This document shows, piece by piece, positions 21,485-34,091 of a stretch of 64,000 bases of DNA. The position numbers and the translations under genes are program-made. The number at the start of each line of letters is the position of its first letter. The stretch's first letter is position 1. Source of the DNA: Ornithodoros turicata (Eukaryota; Arthropoda; Arachnida; Ixodida; Argasidae); the NCBI RefSeq assembly GCF_037126465.1, contig NC_088201.1, positions 193,156,031 to 193,220,030 on the forward strand, written 5' to 3'. A model generated the notes under the pieces. It ran no database searches. It was not told the DNA's origin and saw only the letters and a program-made list of their open reading frames with translations.

Positions 21485-22095
21485 CCCCAGCATGATAAAG
21501 TTCCGAGGGGAAGTGGGGCAGACACTCAAGCACCCGCGTAGTTGTGTTAGTGTATATCACACAAACAAATGTCGTTGTCTAACAACGCAGTGTGGGGTTG
21601 GTATGACATTTCAGACGCGACGGAGCTATACGGCAGACGAGGACAATGCGGAAAAGGGCGGTGTGGTGCCTTTCCGTCCTTTCCGTACTGTCCTCGTCTG
21701 CCGTAGCTCCGTCGTGTCTAAATGCCGTTGATCACACATTTTCCGCGGCACCCTTTTTTTTTCTTATTGTCTTGATTGGAAAGTTATGCATAAACTTCAT
21801 GCAACTTCAGGAAGATGAATTGCATTGTTGCATTTTTGGTGATACGATATGCCATGTAAAACAGTTGACATGGTTACAGAAATACCAAGTTTTTTATTTT
21901 TGTTTTACTAAGTTATTTAACTGACTAACTACTAACTACCACGTTTTTGTGGCTTCATAAGAAGAACTATTAGCTGGGAAGCCACATATGTAAGGACGCG
22001 TACATGTTCACTTGCAAGAGTCAAGGACGTAGGCAGATGGAAGGAACGTTACACGGAAGGTTTTCGAGATCGTGCAATGCGAAAGAAAATAATAC
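21485..22095. repeat. Mosaic repeat part 1, inverted copy of 5690-6257
   Basis: This is the reverse complement of 5690-6257, with the same internal palindrome around 21613-21720 (CGGCAGACGAGGACAATGCG and its mirror). A few indels occur. Homology stops near 22095. Confidence 0.7.
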
Positions 22096-22974
22096 ATAAC
22101 ACAGGAGTAGTCCCACAGCATATGCCTAATCTAATTTTATGAATCCCCCCCCCCCAAAAAAAGGTAAATTTTATCACGATTTGCTGTTTCTTGTTCTCTC
22201 TCTTTCTTTTGTTTTTCTTTTTGCCATAAAAAAGGATTTGACCGACAAAATCCCCTTGCCTACATAACGAATGTTTATTATGGTGCAGACGGTACCTGAA
22301 TTCAGTCATACGCGTTACAATACAGTACACACGTGCGTGATTCGGGGACGGTTTTTTTCTTTTGTGTGTTTGCGTGTGTGGCTGGACCCGTTTCCTTGTC
22401 GACAGACATTGCTGTGCGTAGCGGCGCTACTAACAGAGCATCTCTTTTCGCTACTTTGTCAGTAGCGGAGGAGCGCTCGCGCTAAATTTCTAACCAATAG
22501 CGGAAAAATAATTCCCGCTACAAATTTGGTAACGTGTCCGATGCTGCTACCGCTACTTTAGTGGGCAAGACAAAAGAAGTAACTCGTATTCCACGCCATT
22601 TCACTTCGACACGGCAGTATCCGTGTCACAATCCGGCATGACCAAAGTGATATTTTGTAATTTCTGTACGCTCTTATTCTGCCTAGGATAAAGTTCAGAG
22701 CTGGTATCGACATTTTTCGTGCTTATTGTTCCTGCATAAACCCATATTTTATTGCCTAAGCGTTGTGTGGGCTCTACTCATCATGGTTACATGTTCGTCA
22801 TAAAAAAATATCTTACGAGGCAGCTTGGCAGCAGCGCAGGTACATATTTCCTTCCGGTAGCGGTACCGCGCTACGTTTCGGAATGAGTAGCGGCGTTTCA
22901 GAGGAGTAGCGAATAGCGGTACTCCGCTACCTAACTGCCGACCGAAGGGACAGGACGCAGGCAAGCTGGTGCAT
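22096..22974. repeat. Region with GTAGCGG/CCGCTAC words
   Basis: GTAGCGG-type words and their complements cluster at about 22415-22560 and 22850-22945 (for example GTAGCGGTACCGCGCTACG and AGCGGTACTCCGCTACC). The two clusters flank about 300 bp of plain sequence. This looks like a MITE whose ends are made of short palindromic words, but the ends are not sharp enough to define. A C-run at 22146-22157 precedes an A-rich tract. Confidence 0.4.
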
Positions 22975-23850
22975 AAACCGGTTGCTTCCGTTCGACTAGA
23001 AACAATGAAGCAAAAAATAAAAAAGAAATAAAGGAACAACACGAAAAAGCGTGTGTTTGGGTGACGGAAGAGAATTAGCTCGTAGCCTTTTCTGTGTTTA
23101 CATTCATTGCCTAGCAGTGACAATTCTTTTGTAGGAGTCTGCTTGTTGCCCCTAACAGCTTTATCTAACACGCAGGATGTCAGTGACACTTGCACTAACC
23201 CGATAGATTCAGCATGCGCGGCGAGGTGTGCAACTTTTCAAACGTATTGCGATAATTAGGTTCATTACGATAATTATGTTGATGATACCGATTACAGTTT
23301 TATATTCCCTTGAGGCCATGGCTGCTTGCGCACCGAAGATAGTGCTGCACGAAATGCTACAGTTGTTCATTGTACCGCTAGATTTGGTCCACAGGCACAC
23401 TACACGCATGTAATGCTCTCTAGGCGCTAACATAGGGTCCTACGATTTTTAGCTCGTTCACAACAACGATTATGAGCCAAGGCCAATATGTTAGGCCGAG
23501 GACACGTTGCGAGAATGCGAGAAAGACAAACAAGGAAGCACACAAGAGTCACGTTTCGAATAACAGCTTTATGAGTTCCCCCACGATTTTCTTTTACAAT
23601 TAGCAAGGTGGTACAACAACCGAAGGAATGTGAACGAGCGCGCTTTCCCATTATTTGTCTCAGTCATCTGTCCTCCTCTGGCCGTGTGCCATGCTAACCC
23701 GATTGCAGCAGGTCAGTGGTCGGAAATCTCGCGCAAGTTGGTCTATTTTCTACTCTTGCATAACGTACTCAAAGTGTTAGAAGACTTTTGTGGGAGAAGA
23801 ATCTATACGATAACTTTTCACGAGACCGCAGAACGTTCGAGAAGGTAAAA
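22975..23850. repeat. Diverged third copy of mosaic repeat part 2
   Basis: This aligns in the same orientation as 18590-19460 through shared blocks such as the CCTAGCAGTGACAATT region, TGCCCCTAACAG, CATTGTACC and GAGAAGGTAAAAAA. Many substitutions and small indels separate it from the other copies. No shared open frame was found. Confidence 0.6.
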
Positions 23851-25454
23851 AATATAAAATAAAAGAAGACGAGAACATATGGTGAGACTAAAGGAATGTA
23901 CGGGTCAAATTTCAGGTCTGTTAGTACGGGCATTGTGATATTGCTATGAACATGCCCATGCTGAGTTCATCGTACTGCGGAAGCGGCCATTCGCTTGGCG
24001 AGGGTAAAACAACGGCATGAGGCAACTGTAGAAAACATAGAAAAAGAGGAGATGGAACACAGCCATTAGAAATTGGTAAATGCATACATTGTTTATGATA
24101 ACATCCGGGTCGACCTGAACCGCATCACATCGTACGCTCTTGGATAGCCGCAAGTGAAAGTTGGCACCACTGTGGTAATCTGAAAAAGTCAAAATGCACA
24201 AAAACTTGGCAATGCTCTCATGGGCAGAAATGAAATATCGAAGTGAGATGCACAGCAGAAGACAGTTCCAAACCTAGAGAACGCTGTCCATCCTCAACCT
24301 TTTACTCCTGTGCTGTACCTCAGACTAGCAAAAAAAAAAAAATCATCGGGGGAGACTCGTAATACAGGTGCTTCTCAGTCCTGCCCCCAGAGTCAAGGCA
24401 ATGACACTAGACTAAGACCACTGATGCCTAAGACCATACAAGGGGGGCAAAGGCCAAAGTTTGGATTGCCTACGGGGAATAACAAATAAATAAGAGCAAG
24501 CGCACTGCACCAGTACAAAGTTACAATCACTTGGTTACAACTTACCGTTTCTCTCTCGCCAGCCGCCGACGCAGCTAGCGGACTGATTTCCGACCGCAAC
24601 TCCGCGGTTTTCGAGGATTCTTGCACGGCCGTGTCATTTCCGCGCGGTTCCAGTTTGTGCGAAGCGGCAGCAGCAACGATACTATGAACGTGCAGCCAAC
24701 CGCAGTATCAACAGTTCAAATCAGAACACGACAGTCAGCACGTGTCAACACAGCGTGAATGAATGCGTCCCGCAGCACAGCGGCGGCACAGCCAGAGCAG
24801 TACGCAAGCAACGTGACGTTACGAACACAAGTGACGCAAGCGCCACCTTTCGCAGAATACTGGAGTTGATCACACGGTAGTTACATGCTCCGCCACGATG
24901 TGGCCACCGAAAATCCTGTATAGTTTCGGTTTGGTCGGAATGTTTTGGAATGGCTTGGGAACGTAATAACCTGCGCTGTGCTCTTCCAATCATGCTGAAA
25001 TTTTCAGCAATTGTTTTGCGCATAATTGCGCATCCACTGCCACTTCTAGGCTGGTGTGGTGACATTAGAACACCTCGAAACAGGTAGCCAAAGAAAGGCA
25101 TTTTTTTCATGTTTTTCTGAAGGCGCTTCCGGATTATCGGCGTCATATATCAATAAGAGCGAGACGGTCCACCCTCCACGTATCACAGAACAACACAACG
25201 CAACAAATTGTGCGCCGCTATCTGCTCTCCCTTTTGCGCCAGTTTCGTACAAAGACCACCCATAATCGGAGATATTGGCATGTTCCAGGCCTTATGGCGC
25301 CGCAACCGCATGCCTGACCGAAAATCGAAAGACGGTCCCCCGAGTCAAGAATCATAGCTCCCGAATCGCACCAGTTTCACCACCAACAGACGAAAATGAG
25401 AGCTACAGGTCTGGTACAAAGTTGCCTCTTTTTTAAGAGGGGAGTGAGACCACA
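23851..25454. other. Unassigned; weak candidate exon 24545-24690 on minus strand
   Basis: Most of this stretch shows nothing recognisable. On the minus strand, about 24545-24690 is GC-richer than its surroundings, with a run of alanines followed by EPRGNDTAVQESS and ending at a donor-like ACG|GTAAGT. There is no ATG in that frame and no partner exon was found, so it is not called as a gene. Confidence 0.3.
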
Positions 25455-25745
25455 GCCTTAACATATTACTAACATTTCTTCCTTTTCTTTTTGAGCATGT
25501 AGAAGAGATTTCCTACAACAATTCACTTTGGAGATACCAAGTGTGTACATACAGACACACTTGTTCAGTGCGTCATGGCACCAACTTTAAATTAATCTTA
25601 AATTTAAATAACGGCATACAGGAGCGTATCGCCACAGGAAGAGCAGCAGGAACTGCTCTTAACCTATGGCCCTTTTTTACCAACAGTGGTTAACTTTGGA
25701 CTGAGATCCAGCGTTGCGTGATCTGATGAATATTCCAGTGACAGT
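25455..25745. repeat. Repeat also at 52985-53255
   Basis: Direct match to 52985-53255, including TTTTTGAGCATGTAGAAGAG, ACTTTAAATTAATCTTAAAT and GCCACAGGAAGAGCAG-like blocks. In the other place it lies inside the hAT-like element 52024-53457, so this is probably a fragment of that family. Confidence 0.7.
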
Positions 25746-25789
25746 AACTTCCTTTAGTGTAGCATAGTTAAGCGTTAAATTCAAGTTAA

Positions 25790-26175
25790 GGGACCGTTTT
25801 TCTCGGTTCAAATGCTAATTGGTGATGGTGAAACCGGGCCTTAGTCTATCACTGAAGGACTGGAACCGAAACGGATATTGGTTCGGTTACGGTTCAGTGT
25901 CAGAACTCTGAAAGCGCTTACAGTTAGGAGGCTCGCCGTTTTAATGCTTGTGGTTACCGGTAACCAAGCAGTTGAACCGGTACTTTTTTTCGGTTTTCTC
26001 TAGGATGGTATCTGCTGGCTGCGTGGATGTCGCAGAAGCACGTTTAACGCCACTAATCAGAGTTCTAAAGAAATATATATCGCATCCAACGCTGATCGCG
26101 TTCACGCGTGAGCATATTCTTATGAACCGGTAACCGAAATCACATAATTCGGTTCAGGTTGCGGCTTTGGTTAGT
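25790..26175. repeat. CGGTT/AACCG-rich repeat
   Basis: Words such as GGTTCGGTTACGGTTC, GAACCGG, CGGTTTTC and AACCGGTAACCG occur at both sides of a plain centre, in both orientations. This suggests a non-autonomous element with ends of iterated CGGTT. Boundaries were not resolved. Confidence 0.4.
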
Positions 26176-26379
26176 TATGAATGATGGATTGCAGATGTGG
26201 ATATGGAAGAAATTTGGGTTCCAAGTCGTACGTCTTCGGTTTCGCTCCGGTTTCAGTCCCTGCGCGCATTTCCACGTGCCAGATCATGATTGTCTCCACC
26301 GCTGGATCACCAATGAGTTGATTGTTTTTTTTACAGCGATATGGGGGTGGGGGTGGTGAAAGAGATCACTGTTGTCTGT

Positions 26380-26575
26380 CTCACAGATGTGGGCAACGTC
26401 ACGACTAAAGCCCTGGAGGAAAACGCGTCCTGGGGCAACTTCAAGGGAATTGTGCGGAGATATGTCTAAAAGTGTCTGATGAAAACCCAGGAAAAAATCT
26501 ACACTGCACATCCAGCTCTGGGACTCGAACCCGGGTACCTCCCAAGTTCTCCCAGGTATGGGGGAACTTGCTTTT
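26380..26575 (-). repeat. Possible tRNA-derived SINE fragment
   Basis: The minus strand contains CCCGGGTTCGAGTCCCAGAG (near 26517-26536), an exact pol III B box with a self-complementary T-arm context. No clear A box was found at the right distance, so this may be only a SINE 3' part or a chance match. Confidence 0.35.
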
Positions 26576-27206
26576 TAAGGACGGCGTGGTATCAAATCAA
26601 GTACCTTGTGCTGTGTACCAATATGAGATGCGCTCGCGTCACGCACTGCATATGCTTATGGCTACTTCTACCATCGCACGAGAAAACGAAATAAACGGCG
26701 TCCATGTAAAGTATACCCCGACAAAACGGGTACAGGAGTCGATGTTGTACACTACAAATCAATATGGACGTCGGAAAGATGTACACGAGTCAATACGAAC
26801 ACCATCTCGTCACATGTCCCAATGCGGAGTCCCCCTGTTTTAGGGAATGTGGGCAGCGCGCCAAGCGGGCGTTTCACCTGTGAGAGGAGGAAACGGCGAG
26901 GAGGTCCCGCGGACAGCCGCTCCATAGGGATTTGGGAAAGTGATCTGGTCGCTCTCTTATTAAGTAGGTCGTGGCGTCGACGCCTTTGAATCGCCCATTC
27001 TCCTCACTACTGTCAAGGCCGCCAAAAGAGTGGCGAAGCACAAGGAATGCCACGTGCGAGTGTGAGGGTGTGAGCACGTGCAGCAAGGGCGAAGAGGAGT
27101 GGAGCTCGTGCCTGGTGTCGGCTGGGGAACCTCGACGGGTTGCTGCAGCTTCTCACGCGCATGGAGGATCGCTAGTGTCGGCGCGCCCTTCGCGCCACCT
27201 CCTGCT
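26576..27206. other. No gene recognised
   Basis: Left flank of duplicated copy 1. Overlapping open frames at about 26970-27300 are GC-rich but show no domain. Confidence 0.4.
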
Positions 27207-27720
27207 CGGCGACGGTGTTTCGTCGTTTTTACGCATACTCAAAAAGACAGATACAAGTTACGGAAAAAAGCAACTAAGTTACAGGTAGATGTGCGTGTTT
27301 GAAAATGTATCTAATATTTCCTCAAAATACACAAAAAGTATCTAAGTACTCATACTCAGATACTTTTAACTAAGTTACTTAACAACCCTGCCAACTAACA
27401 CGTGACGTAACATGCATTCGATCTTATCCGCTATTTAGAAATCAACTAAAGCATATGTTATTTCGTAATGCATCTCGTTTGTAACCATGTCTTCGTTTTT
27501 ATGCATCATTCATCTCCATTCCGCTTGCTTTTGTTGACGATGATATAAGTGTATCGTCTTAAATTGTTTTGGTGCGCATGACTTCGATTACATTATCATT
27601 GTGCTCTGTTAAAATACGTTCATTTAGCTATTGACGAGGAACCTTTAACCGGGAGTACTCCCTCTGGTTCTTCTATGTTTATATTCCTGTATGTATTCAT
27701 TGTTTTGGCGAAATAAATAA
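27207..27720 (+). mobile_element. hAT right end and decayed LINE 3' end (copy 1)
   Basis: 27207-27399 corresponds to 53271-53457, the right part of the hAT-like element, ending AACAACCCTG. The target-duplication sequence CCAACTAA and the LINE tail follow (encoding ...RSYPLF-NQLKHMLFRNASRL in the other copy), then a 3' UTR ending near GCGAAATAAATAAATG at about 27720. The left part of the hAT and the rest of the LINE are absent here. Confidence 0.75.
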
Positions 27721-28682
27721 ATGTCAAACGGCAATGTTATTCCTCCCAGAAGGTATGTTGTTCACACCTTACGTGAACAAACATGTACCCTTACAGTATA
27801 TATATTCAAAACCCCACGGTATAATTTCCGAAAACGGGAAACATTCGATTTTTGGTGCAATATCCGATTCTACTTTCAGGTCTGCAACACATTTAAAAGG
27901 AAGAGTTAATCAAGAGTAATACGCTTAAACAACAACACCTGCTACGGAAGCGAAGTAGTGGAAGAACATATTTCGACAGACGTAGAAACGCAGAAACACG
28001 CAGAAACCTACATTCACAAAGCAACTGTGTGAGGCGTAGAGGAATTGCCTGTAACGTAATAAGGAATATTGATGTACGTACTGTCATCAAGTCGGAGCAC
28101 TATCTACGGAGGTAGTCCCCTTTCACCAGCAGACACCCCGTCTTACATGCTGTGTCTACCTAGCAGATAATAGGTCCGTGCTGTGCACCTGCCAGGTGAC
28201 AACTGACCGGCGCGTTTATTACGTCGTCGTCATTGTGATGGCGTCCACAGAGGGCGCTACAATGCCATATAACATCGCTGCAAGGGGAGATTGCTTGTTT
28301 CAAGTGCAAACAATCCTGAAGCTCCGGACGAGTCGATACGAAGGACAATAGAGTCCCAGGACAGCTACTGACAGAATTTATGCGGATGTAATGTACCGGA
28401 GCTTCGCAAATTACCGAGCCGCCTCCATCCGAGAAGCGACCTTATAAGTGAGAATACGTCGGTTTCATTATATCAGGAACAGAAAAAAAAGCTACAATAA
28501 ATCCCTCGGTTATTCATTCTTACCCTTTGATGTTACCGACTACATTGTTTTACTGAAATGACTCATTGTTTTACTGAAATGACAATTTAACTGAGACGGT
28601 GCCGCTCCAACCAGAAATTAGTGGGGTACAATGTATTGATCACGTACAGGAACACAAAACGCTCTAAAAGTACACATGTGAT

Positions 28683-29061
28683 CATAGCTAGGCGAACTCA
28701 CTCATGAGGGCCCTCATGAGTGCCCCTCACCCTCACCTCACGCCTTTGAGGTGAGGGTGAGTGAGGGCAAGCCCGCGATCAGGCCATCCGTGAGTGCACT
28801 CATGAGGTTCTTAACCCTCATGAGGTCTCCTGTGAGCGCACTCATGAGGTCTTACCCTCATGAAGTCTACTGTGAGTGCACTCATGAGGTCTGAGGGGCG
28901 CCAGGTCTGTGTGAGTGAAGTCACTGGTGAGGCCTGAGGGGTGTGAGGTCAGTATGAGTGTAGTATGTGTATGTAGTGTAGTATGTAGTAGTGTAGAGTG
29001 AGATTATTCAGAAATGAGGTCAAATGACGCTTACGAGACGTGGGCAAATTATGAAGGCACT
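28683..29061. repeat. Left inverted end of the 12.2-kb element
   Basis: Dense in CTCATGAGG, CCTCACCCTCA and GTGAGTGCACTCATGAGG words, many themselves palindromic. The stretch from about 28858 to 29010 (CTCATGAGGTCTGAGGGGCG, GTGAAGTCACTGGTGAGGCC, ATTCAGAAATGAGGTCAAAT) is matched in inverse order at 40425-40545. Confidence 0.85.
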
Positions 29062-29366
29062 AGTGATATGGTTCCAGCGATCCAGCTACCGGCAGGGTGC
29101 ACTTTAAAGGGCTGAAGTTCCCGTTTTTAGCAATTTCGTCTACGTCGCCAGGGAACACAGCAAAGCGTCCTGAGCTGACGGATTAGTTGGTGATATGGTT
29201 CCAGCGACCCAACTACACGCAGTGTGCACTTAAAAGGGCTGGTGTGCCCGTTTTTAGCAATTTGGTCTCCGTCGCGCTGGAAACACAGCCAAGCGTTCTG
29301 AGCTGACGGATTAGTTGGTGATATGGTTCCAGCTACCCAACTACACGCAGTGTGCACTTTAAAGCT
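29062..29366. repeat. ~128-bp satellite, about 2.4 units
   Basis: Each unit runs GTGATATGGTTCCAGCGACC, a CAACTAC...GTGCACTTTAAAGGGC block, CGTTTTTAGCAATTTCGTC, and ACACAGCAAAGCGTCCTGAG. The array is direct here and faces the inverted array at 39727-40388. Confidence 0.85.
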
Positions 29367-31436
29367 GAGCTACGCCGATTTTCGAGTGTTACAGAATGGA
29401 ATGGTACTCACACGATGTGTTCACAAGGGAACACTGATTATGTATGCAAAATAGTTATCCCAAACTCCTCGCGGTTTTCCGAAAAAGTGTTTTTTTTATT
29501 TTTAAATTTTTAGTTTCACTGACATCCCGTCTTGTGGCCCGCAAACCCTGTGTCGACGACACATTCGTGGTCTGCCCGCGCTCCAGCTTGGCATGACTTT
29601 TGGCTTGGTTTCTTCCGCCAAGCCGGCCAGTTTCTTCTCCCGAGCCGTCTGCTGCGCAGATTCACATTGGGGAAGTGATAAGCAGTTCGCTGTTAGGGAG
29701 CCAGTATATTTCTGGACCCACGAGGAACGTGAGTTTTGCTTCGACTGCAAAGCATTTGCTAGGCCAGTACAGACTTCCTGGTGTGATTCGCGTTCTGTGC
29801 TGCGTGCCGAGAATGCGTGAGCATTTTGCTCCCGTCTGCAAGAACACTTCAGCATGCAGTTCCAATGTTTCAAACCACAATTTTCCGAAAGGCGCGAGAG
29901 AAATCTATTGACTGCAACAATCGGTTACAACTCCGACTGGGTGCCACATTCGAAAGCAGCGATTTGATCTGTTCATCTGGCTCATACGAATGTTACGGAA
30001 GCAATACGCAACTTGTTTCACAAGAAGCCGAAGATGTCTCGTCCGGGATGCTGTGCCAACCTTATCTGCAGCAGGAGATTGCAGGGACAGGACTAGGCAG
30101 CAGATAAAGGTAAGACGCCTAATGTTAGACAAGTCAGTCATGCGGTGCAAATTGCATCACGTAGAAGAGAAAAGTACGCTATCTGTCAGTTACTGCTTCA
30201 TCCTTTGGAGATTACGCCCCAGCGGGTGTATTCTCAGTACAGATTTGGAATTGCCTTATTTGTTAAATGATTTCGCAGGCATTCTTGCACCACCGAAAAG
30301 CTTGCACTCCACGTCTCAACTATCGCCGTCTGGGTTTCAAGCTGAAAGCTGTCACCAGTGCCAACCAGACGCCCCTTCAAAGTTCATCTGTTTTTGTTGA
30401 CGGAAAAGTGACACCTGGTACTGAGACATTTCATTTTCTGATTAATCAACTGCATTCCATCACTTGTGCTCGACTTCTTGTGTTCGTATACCCTTGCTGT
30501 TGCTCGCTAGCTTAGAGCAACCATGCCTGAGGTGCCAGCGCTTTCAGAGTACATTTAAGCAGTATCATCGTATCATATGCACGGCAGCACATCTTGTGTA
30601 TTTTGAGTAAGGTATAAATTCAATGTTGGCACAGCTCTTGTATTTTGGTCACAAATAAGGTGTTCTTCCAGAGCGCTCAAGGGCAGTTCAAGCAGTTTCA
30701 TGTGTGCAACAGCACATATTTTTTCTCAGTTTTGACTAAGGTAAATCGAAATCTTCCAGTTGATGTCTTTCGGTCATAAATTATGTTTTTCGAGACATTC
30801 AAACAGCATCATGTGTGCAACAGTACATACTTTTTCTCACGTGAAGTAAGGTAAATCTGTCCGCAGTGGTGTTCTGGCAGTGCAGCAGAAGCTTTTGTTG
30901 CATTCAAGTGGTATCATGTATACCAACACTTGTTTTATGCCTTTCTGTAGCTGCTGTACTAATATTGTGAGTACAGAGACATTCCTGCAGAACATATCTG
31001 AGCATCTTGTGTGGTATTGTTTGTATCATCTGCAGCAGTATATTGATAATGTTAATTATTCAATGACTTCAGCTAACGTTTACATTCTTACTTCCAGGTA
31101 AACCTGTCACGCAGATGCCCTACCCCTTGGTATGCATAGTTCAAGATTGTACCGAAACAATCCACCTGGAGCATTATTCTTCAATTGGCAGTGGCATTAC
31201 TATCACAACACACCACATACTGCATGTGTAAAATGCATCAAACCTATTCTCAGGTACAGGCTAGCTGGTACGCAATTACAACATGAAACAACTGACACAG
31301 AGACCGTAAAGTCATGCCTTTTCCTCCGCGCCTCGGGTTTCATGTTATTATGCTCACATGCAGCTCAATTCGCCTTGCTGTGCAGCATGAGCAAAAGCAT
31401 ATATTGTTTGTGGTCACATGACACGGAACATAAATA
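29367..31436. other. Middle of the 12.2-kb element, transcript-like but unassigned
   Basis: 29500-30110 is less AT-rich, with open stretches on both strands. It ends at a donor-like AAAG|GTAAGA (30108-30117). From about 30550 to 30960 a degenerate tandem repeat of four units (starts about 30552, 30680, 30793, 30897) carries CAAGCAGTTTCATGTGTGC-type and CTAAGGTAAAT motifs. No protein family was recognised. It could be captured host DNA or a non-coding gene. Confidence 0.4.
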
Positions 31437-32128
31437 CAGTGAAACCTTCCTATGTTGGACACCCGCAGTGCAGCCGAAGCGTCTCCTACTTATACAAGTG
31501 TCCGAGTTACAGAATATGACGGCAACAAAAAATGGAAGAGATCACAGCTGTGAGAAATGTCCTCCTTCTTCAATTTAAGGTCCTTAGTGGTACCTGGTGG
31601 TGGCGCCTGGTAGTGGTACCTCTACCCACTCTTCACTGATAATTATTGCTGATTTTAATACATTCAATTCCGTTCAGATTCTACTCAATGGCATTACCTC
31701 TGGAGCTTTTCGAGCAGCAAGGACTTGTCTCTGAAGCGTCAGCCACTTCTCATAGCTTTGGTGCAGTGCTCGTTCAAAGGCTCTAGACAAACTGAAGACA
31801 AGTGCTCACATAAAGAATTACAATGTAGACTGACAGCACTTGTTTTTGGACTCTAAAAGCTAAAGCAACAAAATGCTGAGACTAGTATAGGGGAAAAAAG
31901 GGGCAAAAGTCAAGGCCACTGGCTCATTTTGGGTCTTTTTGGTGCAAAGATGGGCCGATATTGAGGTAATTTGGTCAGGGTTTTGTCCGACTTTGCAGGG
32001 AAAACCCTATCCTACTTCCAAGATAGGGAGGTGTCCGACATAGAGAATTTCGTCCCCATGTAGTTTCAATGGGAGCCTTCCCGTGCAATGAAATCATGGG
32101 GAGTTGTCCGACTTTGGAGGTTTTACTG
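31437..32128. mobile_element. pogo/Tigger-like MITE
   Basis: It starts CAGTGAAACCTTCC and ends GGAGGTTTTACTG, flanked on both sides by TA (31435-31436, 32129-32130). Subterminal blocks GTTGGACACC...AAGTGTCCGAGTTACAG and GGTGTCCGACATAGAG...TTGTCCGACTTTGGAGG are related in inverse. The 692 bp have no transposase frame. CAGTRAAACC ends with TA duplication fit the Tc1/mariner-pogo group. Confidence 0.7.
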
Positions 32129-34091
32129 TACTATAGAGCATTCTACATCATGTAATCTAACAGTTGTTCACGTTCGGATATTTTAACCATAGAATTTACC
32201 CTGCATGCACCATACCATGTCCAAACACGAGCAACTGCTAGACAGCAGCATGTACTGTTGCCCTATAGCACTTATGGCTTGCGTCCTGTGATCGGAAACA
32301 GTGGTATCTTTTTCTGCTACAATCGGTAAACTATAGTAAAGATTTAGAAATGCTGTGTCATACCATAAAGCACTATGGGAAATGGCAGTTTGAAAAACTG
32401 GAGAAGACTGTCATTAGAATGGGGGACATGAATTTTTTGCAGTATGTGCTGTACCACGTAATGCACTGCAGGTCCACCACAGTATGGTAACGCTCTGAAT
32501 ACTGATTTGCTCAAAAAAGGAACGTGTGCATTTCTTGTACTAACTTCCCCTTATGCAAAGTAAAAGAAAATGTTTTCAGCCAATGGGGAGGGAGAGGACA
32601 TCATTCTGGAGTCTCGTTGACCTACAGTGTGTCGTGTGTGAAGGTCATTTTGAAGAGTGTAGGTTGTACAAGACTGTGTTCCCACATTCTTGGCAGTGTT
32701 GACTAATAACCATAATAAAGTAGAGGGTACATTTGTTGCTTCATATATTTGTGTCATGGCAAAGTATGTAGAGATACATCTGTCTCAACATGCAGGTGCC
32801 AAAACTGCTTTTTGTGCCTAAAATATGACAAATCGTTGTCTGCTCAACACCACTAATCATGTGCCGGCCTCCATGACATGTCTGTGACATTCCAAAGTGA
32901 TTAACATGTACCATAGGTGTGTGCAATGCTGAAGATGACTGTGTACCTTCTATGGATTCTTGTTTCAAGAAAAGTACTGTGTGATTTGTACCTTCACAAT
33001 TGTACATAAAAATATGTAAAGTTTCCGGAAGGAAACATCATGAAGGTCCATAGCGAAAAACCCTGAGACGAGGGATAGGAAGGGACATACACAATGTCTC
33101 AACATAGCGTGTTTATGTCCCTTCTTGTATCTCCTCTTCAGGTCTCGCCATCATGGACACTATCACCAGCTCGCTTGCTGTTGAACTGTTCTTTCAACGA
33201 TAAGGGTCACTCTCATGGACTGGATGGCAGCCAACATGTTGTCAATAAAAAGAATAATGGAAGGAGCTCAATATGATCCTTAGGCTGTGCGTGGTCATTG
33301 CTTTCTGACAAATGGTGACTTAGAATTTCAGGACAGTGCATGCAGTGGTAGTATTCTTGTGTTCTCTCCCTTGACGCCCATTGTGTGTCATCGGTCACCT
33401 GTAATCTGCTAATATGCACATAGCTAATACAAAGTATATTTGTATTTCTTTGAATACAGTTGGTACAGCACATTGTTTTTTACATGTTCTTTGGAAAATA
33501 TAAATAAAAAATTCTCTACTCTGCAAGTCTCCTGTCAGCTCTACAGAGCAGCTTCGAATTTCACTAGAAGCCACGTGTGAAACCTAGACCAAACTAGTGG
33601 TGAAGGTCCATATAGGTCATAGATAGATACTATTATTATTATTACATCATAGGTCAGGCTTAGGTCCTGGTTGGTAGCAACGCATTTGAATCTTATTAAA
33701 AATTGGTGCAGGAGGTGACCAACATAACTAAATACACCAACTGACTCACACAAATTTTGTGGTGTTATACTTTTGCAACAACATTAATACGCTGCAGTGG
33801 TCTTTTCTCCTTTGTTCCTTTTAACCTAGAAATATTAGGTCTTCGGCATCACCAGCCTTAGTTGCTGAACATGCAGTTATTTACGTTGAGCACTGCAGTT
33901 TCATATTTGTTTCTCTGGACAAGCAAGCCCGCTTCCCCATTTTGATAAGAGTCTTTCAGCTTTGACAGGGCATTTGTGGACAAGGAAAACATTTGGACTA
34001 ATGTGTATTTTGCTATGAAGTGCACCGTACAAGGCAGAGGACACCATCAACCATTTCCACCAAGGTTATTAAATTTGTGATAAAGTACATA
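32129..34091. other. No gene recognised
   Basis: This AT-rich interior of the 12.2-kb element has several AATAAA words (for example near 33243 and 33503) but no recognisable exon set. Confidence 0.4.

Noticed and set aside
24545..24690. First exon of a host gene on the minus strand
   Set aside because: There is a donor-like GTAAGT and a GC-rich open frame, but no ATG in frame, no domain and no partner exon.
29502..30400. Protein-coding gene inside the 12.2-kb element
   Set aside because: Open stretches exist on both strands and a donor-like site is present, but no family, consistent exon chain or start could be supported.
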